Below are positions 56,831 to 64,000 of a DNA stretch of 64,000 bases, piece by piece. Where the stretch lies: positions 95,905,373-95,969,372 of the forward strand of contig NC_132878.1 of the NCBI RefSeq assembly GCF_030463535.1, written 5' to 3'. The notes below the pieces were generated by a model. The model made no database searches. It had not been told where the DNA came from and saw only the letters and a program-made list of their open reading frames with translations. The DNA comes from Salminus brasiliensis (taxonomy: Eukaryota > Chordata > Actinopteri > Characiformes > Bryconidae). How positions within the stretch are numbered: the stretch's first letter is position 1; each line of letters opens with the position of its first letter. Both the position numbers and the translations under genes were made by a program.

Positions 56831-57419
56831 GTATTGCAAGATATATAAGATTCAGTCATGTGTTTATTCCATGCTGCATCTGGCTGGAGAAATTCAAACA
56901 GTGGTAAAATCGTAGTAAAATGGATCATTTCGTGTAAATTAACTCAAATTAACGTAAATTAAATGTGCTACGCAAAGAAGAGTGGTGGGGGTGGGCCTGT
57001 CATGGTGATTGGCTGGTCTATACAAAGGTCCAGGACTAAATGTAGTTCCCAGTCCAGCCCTGATGGAGTGTAAATAACGCTATGGTGATTAATTAAGCAG
57101 TGAAACAGTGATTTGACTGGTAACAGAGTGTATTTCAGTAATTCAGTTCAGAAAGCGCCGAGCAGAAATGGGTCATTTTCTCCACCGGGACGATAACTGG
57201 GCTACTGAGAGCCACTGTGAGGAAGGATATGAAAGGACTCTCACTTAGAGAAGCTAAACTGGGGAAGAGGAACAGTCACAGCTGACGAGACTGAGCCGCT
57301 AACATACAGTCCTCTCTAATATAAAGGCCTCTCCACAATTATTGGCACCCCTGATAAAGTGAATTAATGATTGAATTAATGATTGAAGTGAATTAATTCT
57401 GAGAAGAAAAAAAAACACG

Positions 57420-57600
57420 TGCCACAATAACTGTCGACCAGTATGAACACAATGACCAAGCTGGTCAACCAGCATGACCATCATGACCAAGCTGGTCAAT
57501 CAGCATGACCACCATGACCGCTCGTCAATCAGCATGACCATTATAACCATGCATGCCGGCCAGTATGCCCATCATGACCATCATGACCAAGCTGGTTGAC
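57420..57600. repeat. Short AGCTGGTCA / CATGACCA repeat
   Basis: Irregular units of GACCAAGCTGGTCAACCAGC type. The same words form a larger array at 59500-60060. Confidence 0.8.
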
Positions 57601-57888
57601 CATATATCCTTTTTTAAAAGAAATATATTGTATTATATATTGTAATTTTTTTTCATTATATAATGATGCGGATTATATAACTGTGGTATGAATACAATAC
57701 TGACACCGAAAGGTTCAAAAGGTGCGGAAATGTAAAGCAATAAAAATTGCAAATCATAAAAAGAAAAATCAGAATTTTCTGGCTATTTATTATTTATTCA
57801 AAAATTATTATTTGATGGTCCAAGGGCTAAGCTAATTGAGCAAAAGGTGCATTTTTTTAAAACTATATTTATATTATACACACACACA

Positions 57889-57897
<9 letters not shown>

Positions 57898-57934
<37 letters not shown>
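57898..57934. repeat. (GT)n microsatellite
   Basis: Pure GT run next to a short AT run. Confidence 0.95.
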
Positions 57935-57938
<4 letters not shown>

Positions 57939-58372
57939 ACACTGCCACACAGTGTGTTTGTATGGTTTATGTAAATGCAGACTGTACTGTGGCTTTGAGG
58001 AAGACAGTAAGTATGCTGGAGAGGATTGGCTGTATTTTAGGCGCCTGCATTAAAGCCTGATTGGCTCTTTTGCCTTCTGACCTCAGGCCTGTCCAAGACT
58101 GGCAGCAGAACTCATCACCAGAGGAAAAGCTGCTTAACAAGGATTTGACTATGCAGTCTCACATTCACTCATTCAAGTATAGGCCTGGAACACACGCTGG
58201 CTAAGTGTGTGTCGAGGTGTGTATGAGAGTGTGTGTGTGTGAGCATCCCGGTCGGTTTCCATCTGCCTTCACAGACCACCAGACACGGCACATTCGTTCA
58301 GATGAAGGTTTCTGATACTAAATAAAATACTAAAATCAGCAGAAAAAAGCTAACACTGCTAACATGAGATAT

Positions 58373-58836
58373 GCTATGTGGACAAAAGTATTGGGACACT
58401 TGCTTATTTATTGTTTTTCTTCTGATTAGTATTAAAAAGAGTTGATCCTGCTGAATCCCGTTGGAGTAGCTGCCTGTACTGTCCAGAGAAGAAGAAGGCT
58501 TTCTACTGGAATTTGGAGGAGGAGCATTGCTGTGAGGATTTGATTGATTGCATTTAGCGACAAGAGCGTTAATGAGGTCAGGATGTTGGACGATGATCAC
58601 CACCTTACCCCATCTCATCATCCACAACTCCCCCCAACTCATCCCAAAAGTACTGGATGGAGCTCCATCACCATCATTCCAGAGAACACAGTTCTTACAC
58701 TGCTCCACAGCTCCTCAATGCTGGGGGGCTTTATACCCCTCTAGCCCCTCTGTGTATGCAATGGGTGCAACGTAACATAGCTAAAAGTAACATTTATTAG
58801 ATGAGGTGTCCACAAACATTTGGACATATTGAGTAC
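58373..58836 (+). mobile_element. Family 2 MITE
   Basis: Left end ATGTGGACAAAAGTATTGGG ACAC; right end GGTGTCCACAAACATTTGGA CATATTGAGTA. Near full length. Confidence 0.83.
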
Positions 58837-58857
58837 TAAGCATCTACAAATTTGTAT

Positions 58858-58970
58858 TAGAGCTCCGGGCTATTCACGACAGGGTTGTGGGTTCGACCGC
58901 CACTGTCGGGCTCTTGAACAAGGCCCTTCCCCCTCTCTGCTCCCCGGGTCCTGCAGCAATGGCTGCCCAC
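58858..58970 (+). mobile_element. Partial tRNA-derived SINE
   Basis: Contains AGGGTTGTGGGTTCGACC and the shared body TGCTCCCCGGG...CAATGGCTGCCCACC of the 24505 family; the 5' part is missing. Confidence 0.75.
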
Positions 58971-59499
58971 CAACCAGCCGGACCAGAACCTGACCAGCCC
59001 AATCCGAGCCCTGAAAGAGGATTTCCCTCCCCTTTGCCTGTGATCATCAGAAACCTCACTGTGACTTAAAGGGCAAGGGTGCTTGGCATGCAAACCACCA
59101 TCTTTGTGGGGGGAGTTATGAGTAGAGGTCTCTAATTGGGCTCTAAATGTCACCAGCTGGTGATATGGGAGAGCAGTGAAGTCCCAGGGGTGGCATTTCC
59201 GCTCAGTCTTACCAGCTGTGATCTCGGCGGTCGGAGAGAAGACCACAAAAAGTGAACGGTAGCTGAAATGGAATACCTCTTGCAGAAATGCTAAGGTTAT
59301 GAATAATAAATGCAAGGCAGTGAGGCTGACTGTGGATTACAGTAGCCTTAGAAACCAAGAGGATGCATCAAATCAATAGCTGTCCATTAAATAAACAATT
59401 TATTAAGTGTTTTGTAAACAAATAAATGAATGAATACCCATCGTGCTTCAAGTCAGCAAATGTTCTTATTGTCCTGAATGGCAATAACGGTTTAAGCTG

Positions 59500-60063
59500 G
59501 TCTTTGATGGGCAAGGTGGTTGAAAAGCTGGCCATCCTAGGCCACATCCTAAGCCAGCTGGATAAACTGGTTGACCATCCTAGCTTCATTTAACACACGA
59601 TGGTCAATCAAGCTGGTCATACTGGTCTTTACTAGTCTGGTAAAGCAGGTCACACTGGTGGTCGACTACCATGGTCATGATGGTCGGCGATGATCAGCTT
59701 TGGTAAACTTTGGTACATTCACTGGTTGAGTAGCTTGGTCAGGTCGGTCAAGCTGGTAGACCAGGGCGAAAAGGGGCCCAGTTAACCAGCCACGCTCTTG
59801 ACCAGTATGGCGTATGTGTTGAAGACTGGCCGGTTTATCAGCAACATGACCAAGCTGGTCATACTGGGGAACCAACGTGATCATGCTTGTTATGCTAATT
59901 AACCAGCTTGGCCATGCTGGTCAACCTGTCAGCTCATCAGTATGCACTATACTGGTAAGCTGACTGGCTCAGCCTGTCAACCAGTTAGTTCCTGAGCAGC
60001 ATAGCATGTGTTTTCACTGGAGTTTGAGCAACTTGACCAAGCTGGTCATACTGGTTGAGATGT
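59500..60063. repeat. GCTGGTCA-type degenerate minisatellite
   Basis: Irregular units built on AAGCTGGTCATACTGGT run into the adjacent MITE fragment at 60064. Confidence 0.8.
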
Positions 60064-60358
60064 TTGGTCCAGAGGGGTATAAAGCCCCCCAGCAGCATTG
60101 AGGAGCTGTGGAGCAGTGGAAAAACTGCTGTGTTCTCTGGAATGATGGATGGTGGAGCTCCATCCAGTACTTTTGGGATGAGTAGGTGGGGGAGTTGGTG
60201 ATGCTCCTGTCGCTGAATGCAATCAATCAAATCCTCACAGCAATGCTCCTCCAAAGCCTTCTTCTTCTCTGGACAGGAGACAAATTTTCCAACAAAAGCA
60301 GGATCAACTCTTGATTTAGAAACACACTATGAAATGAGCAGGTGTCCCAATACTTTTT
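60064..60358 (-). mobile_element. Family 2 MITE, left-truncated
   Basis: Starts inside the element at AGAGGGGTATAAAGCCCCCC and ends GTGTCCCAATACTTTTTTGA. The missing terminus is replaced by the GCTGGTCA array. Confidence 0.8.
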
Positions 60359-60724
60359 TGATCACAGGACATTAAAAGACCAGAGAGCAGAGCTTCACTC
60401 ACCCACACCGCTGAGGACGCTGCCTGGCCTTTACCTGCGGGAAGAAGAAGAGCAGGACTGTCAGAACTGCAAGACAAAGCACATCACTGCACTCAGCACA
60501 CAGCCGTTACGCAAGTGGCAAAACCGCCTGTGCTGCCGTTGCCCCTCTACGCAGAAGACGGACAGCTCTGAGCTGTGAGCTTCAGGTTGAGGCGGTACTG
60601 AGGTCTGCTGTGACACCTAGACATCACTCTTCATGACTCACTGTTGGCCTCAAGCTACATTATGTGAGAACTGGTATTTTTGTTATTGGGCTCCCCCTAC
60701 AGCCGGGGAGTGTAATTCACTTTC

Positions 60725-61320
60725 ACTTTCACCCCACCGCAGTTAATACAAATCATGCTGGATAACTAGCTGTAGTGCATTTCTGGACAAGCTGAGAGCT
60801 CCAGAAGCTTGATCTGAGGGTAAAGAAGCATGTGGGCTGAGGCAGTAGAGTAACACTACAGGATGCTACACTAATATGACTCTATGGGTTACGCTGCTGC
60901 ACTATGGAGCTTTGGTGGTGGAGCTGCAGGAGAAGAACCTCTCTCCAGAACCGCTGTGTAACGCTGCAGAACCCATGGAGTCATATTAGTGTAAAATCCT
61001 GTAGTGTTACTCTACCGCTTCACCCCACTGCAGTTAATACAAATCATGCTGGACAACTAGCTGTACACGTGTATTTATGGACAAGCTGAGAGCTCCAGAA
61101 GCTTGATCTGAAGGTAGAGGAGCTGAGAGGGCTGAGGCGGTAGAGCAATACTACAGGATTTTACACTAATATCCCATAGAGTCATATTAGTGTAGAATCC
61201 TGTAGTGTTACTCTACCACCTCAGTACACATGCCGCTCTACCCTCAGATCAAGCTTCTGGAGCGCTCAGCTTGTCCAGAAATGCATGTGTACAGCTAGTT
61301 GTCCAGCATGATTTGTATTT
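60725..61320. repeat. Direct and inverted copies of an approximately 140-bp unit
   Basis: Copy 1 (about 60730-60885) and copy 2 (about 61022-61185) share GCAGTTAATACAAATCATGC TGG through GTAGAGTAACACTACAGGAT. The part at 60960-61020 and 61170-61320 is inverted (TCCTGTAGTGTTACTCTACC; GCTTCTGGAGC). No coding capacity. Confidence 0.8.
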
Positions 61321-61329
61321 GTAGAACCG

Positions 61330-62380
61330 TACTAGTGGAATAGTGGAACTCGTAGGTGTTGTTATATAGAGCCATTTTTCTAGTAAAAATATTTTTTAAA
61401 GTTCTTCATCATGGAGAAGAATCATTTAACAAGGCAAAAAAAAATATTTAAGCATTTCTGTGGTTCTCAGTTCTCATGAGAACCCTTAAAGAACCTATTT
61501 TTCTTACAAAGAAGCTTCTAAAGATGCCGCCTGATACCCTGATACTACTGTCTGATCATTTTGAGAAGATTACAGCTCTAAAACATTGTTCAAATCCACG
61601 AAGGGATACATGCAGGGTGTTGTGCCACAATATAGCTTTAACTTTATTAACTTTATTAACTTTATTATTTTTTAAATTTTATTTTAACTTAATTTTTTCA
61701 GATTTCCTTACTATCAGATTTCCTTACCATCGCCAACACTCCATCTAAAACTACTGCATGACTTTGCTTACCAATCACAGCCAATAAATGATGACTAAAG
61801 GAGCCGTTATTGACGCACTGGTCATTGAAGAAGCAGTTGATGTTCATTCTTATATAAACTGTAAACTGCATGTAAACACAATGGGCAATGCCGAGGTCAG
61901 CAACAAAAAAAAAACGCCTGACGTCATGTTCACAGACTGGACAGACCTAAAACTACCTCACAATGGCTTCAAATGGTCTACTCAAAGTCTCTTGTTAAAT
62001 GAACCCTATAATAACCCCAACAATAACCCTACTGAAACGCAGTGAAAGGACCTGGAATGTGTTAATGCTCCAAGACCTCCATGGCTTTGTGAAACTCTGG
62101 AGGTGGGAGGTGTAACCAGCTATTGAAAGGAAGGTATTTTGTGCTGCCCTGGTTTTAGAGTCTTTCCTGCTCTAACACACCTGCGTCATCTCTAGTTCAT
62201 CAGCTGAGGAATGAGTCAGAGTAGAGAGGCCGTCTTGTGGACCTCCTAGACTCACTGCTGGTCCTGACGAAGAATAGCAAGGAGCTGTTTTTGCAGCAGT
62301 TCGCTGCTTAGCCCACCATCCAGATTCCTCAGTAGGGTCACCTTCATAGAAATCTGCAGGAGATCTTTCCTCACCTCCTG
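61330..62380. other. Non-coding stretch, no gene seen
   Basis: It includes a weakly Tc1-like tail around 62020-62120 (GAACCCTATAATAACCCCAA; GTGGGAGGTGTAACCAGC, also near 9030-9045). No exon supported. Confidence 0.45.
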
Positions 62381-62384
62381 CCCA

Positions 62385-63510
62385 AGGTCCAAATCACACC
62401 ACTTCCTCCGTTAAACATGATGGTGGGAGTGTTCTGAAATCTGCAGATGTTTCCACACCTCCTGTCCAAGGTCCAAATCACACCACTTCATCTGTTAAAC
62501 ATGGTGGTGGGAGTGTTCCTAAATCTGCATCTGAGATCTTTCCTCACCTCCTGCCCAAGATTTGAGTTTTTTACCACCTGATCTGTTAAACATGCTGGTG
62601 GGAGTGTTCTGAAATCTGCATGAGATCTTTCCTCTCCTCCTGTCCAAGATCTGAATCACACCACCTCATCTATTAAACATGGCGGTGGGAGTGTTCTGAA
62701 ATCTGCATGAGATCTTTCCTCTCCTCCTGTCCAAGATCTGAATCACACCACCTCATCTATTAAACATTGTGGTGGGAGTGTTCCTAACTCTGCATCTGCA
62801 GATGTTTCCACACCTCCTGCCCAAGATCCAAATCACACCACCTCATCTGTTAAACATAGTGGTGGGAGTGTTCCTAACTCTGCATCTGAGGTCTTGCCTT
62901 ACCTACTGCCCAAGATTTGAATCACACCACCTCATCCGTTAAACATGGCGGTGGGAGTGTTCTGAAATCTGCAGATGTTTCCACACCTCCTGTCCAAGGT
63001 CCAAATCACACCACATAATCTGTTAAACATGGTGGTGGGGGTGTTATTAAATATGCATCTGAGATCTTTCCTCAGCTCCTGCTCAAGGTCCAAATCTTAC
63101 CGCCTCATCTGTTAACCATGGTGGTGAGAGTGTTCTGAAATCTGCAGAAGATCTTTCCCTCACTTCCCGTCCAAGGTCCAAATCACTCCGCATTATCTGT
63201 TAAACATGGTGGTGGGAGTGTTCCTAAATCTGTATCTGAGATCTTTCCTCACCTCCTGTCCAAGGTCCAAATCTTACCACCTCATCTGTTAAACATGGTG
63301 GTGAGAGTGTTCTGAAATCTGCAGAAGATCTTTCCCTCACTTCCCGTCCAAGGTCCAAATCACACCGCATTATCTGTTAAACATGGTGGTGGGAGTGTCC
63401 TAAATCTGCATCTGAGATCTTTCCTCACCTCCTGTCCAAGGTCCAAATCTTACCACCTCATCTGTTAAACATGGTGGTGGGAGTATTCTGAGACCTGTGG
63501 GGAGATTTTT
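62385..63510. repeat. 84-92-bp tandem array built on a Tc1-like fragment
   Basis: About 13 units each contain TTAAACATGGTGGTGGGAGT and TTTCCTCACCTCCTGTCCAAG. The first motif is the Tc1 transposase hallmark, so a transposon fragment has been tandemly amplified. Confidence 0.9.
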
Positions 63511-63699
63511 CCACACCTCCAAAGTTATAAACTTATAAATCTTCATTCAATTCTGCAAGTCTGCATTTAATAATATTGAGGTCTGGACTCTGGGGTGGTC
63601 AGTCCGCCCTTTTGGCGCTAACTTTGTAGCTATAAGGAAATTTCAATCCCAGTTTGACAGATCAGATTCAGTGTAGTCTGGCTAATTTCTGAGGCTTAA

Positions 63700-63727
63700 A
63701 TAATAATAATAATAATAATAATAATAA
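63700..63727. repeat. (AAT)n microsatellite
   Basis: About nine AAT units. Confidence 0.95.
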
Positions 63728-64000
63728 AGCCTCTGATCAAGGAAACATCAATGGCACATCAATACTGGACACACCCAACCATGTCAGGTTACAGTTGGTG
63801 AGGTCACTTCAGGCATGAAATTAGCCCAGAAAATGCTCATACTGCACAGTGCACACACATGCCTAACTCACCAGGCTTACGGTGTTTCACTCACTGCTTT
63901 ACATCTAATTATACTGTCTTCCTGGATGTCTGGATGTCTTCTCAAATCCAGCACACCTACAGTGGTGTCCCAAATCTAAATGTGAGATGGCAGTGGCTGG

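Larger units (their letters stand above)
51670..64000. other. Presumed spire1 first intron or upstream DNA; no exon found
   Basis: I looked on the minus strand for the N-terminal KIND exon (a LYNQP and YSQCMETE-type match) and did not find one. Everything identified here is repetitive and listed separately. Confidence 0.5.

Noticed and set aside
61788..62045. 85-codon open frame as a small gene
   Set aside because: Low-complexity ending, no homology recognised, weak link to decayed transposon sequence.

Overview
This window is vertebrate nuclear DNA, almost certainly from a ray-finned (teleost) fish. Coding exons are short, have GT-AG splice sites and sit in long introns. The space between them is filled with Tc1/mariner-like transposon debris, tRNA-derived SINEs, microsatellites and large minisatellites. 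The SINE and MITE types are those I associate with ostariophysan, perhaps characiform, fishes; that placement is an inference from memory and is weak.

Two protein-coding genes can be read exon by exon, and they converge tail to tail. (1) atp6v1c1 on the + strand encodes subunit C of the V-type proton ATPase. It has a CpG-rich promoter with three CCAAT boxes near 6.6-7.0 kb, a non-coding first exon ending at 7031, and 12 coding exons from 9706 to 22091. All 12 join in phase into a 383-residue protein. (2) spire1 on the - strand encodes the Spire-family actin nucleator. Thirteen constitutive coding exons run from 51669 down to the stop codon at 31952-31954, giving 613 residues in phase: the C-terminal part of the KIND domain, four WH2 repeats, a myosin-V-binding-type motif, the Spir box and a modified FYVE zinc finger. 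The first coding exon (start codon and N-terminal KIND) was not found and probably lies beyond 64000. Two further cassette-like exons keep the frame: a 42-nt exon (40181-40222) and a 174-nt, 58-codon exon (38008-38181). The latter has the length and position of the alternative exon of the mitochondrial Spire1C isoform.

Layout: 1-6.6 kb, upstream intergenic DNA with three clusters of a 21-bp minisatellite and Tc1-like remnants; 6.6-22.8 kb, atp6v1c1, whose introns carry tetranucleotide, 32-bp and 29-bp arrays and two large inverted repeats; 22.8-31.9 kb, intergenic repeats with no supported gene; 31.9-51.7 kb, spire1, with 29-bp, roughly 30-bp and 67-bp minisatellites in its introns; 51.7-64 kb, presumed spire1 intron 1 or upstream DNA with a fourth 21-bp cluster, a TACTGTA-type array and an 84-92-bp array built from a transposon fragment.

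No prokaryotic, viral, CRISPR or novel protein-coding system was found. The long open frames over repeats arise from repeat periodicity. The most interesting items are the two spire1 cassette exons, a minisatellite that appears to have grown out of a spire1 3' splice site, GT-repeats abutting several spire1 splice sites, and one minisatellite family dispersed at four sites in both orientations.
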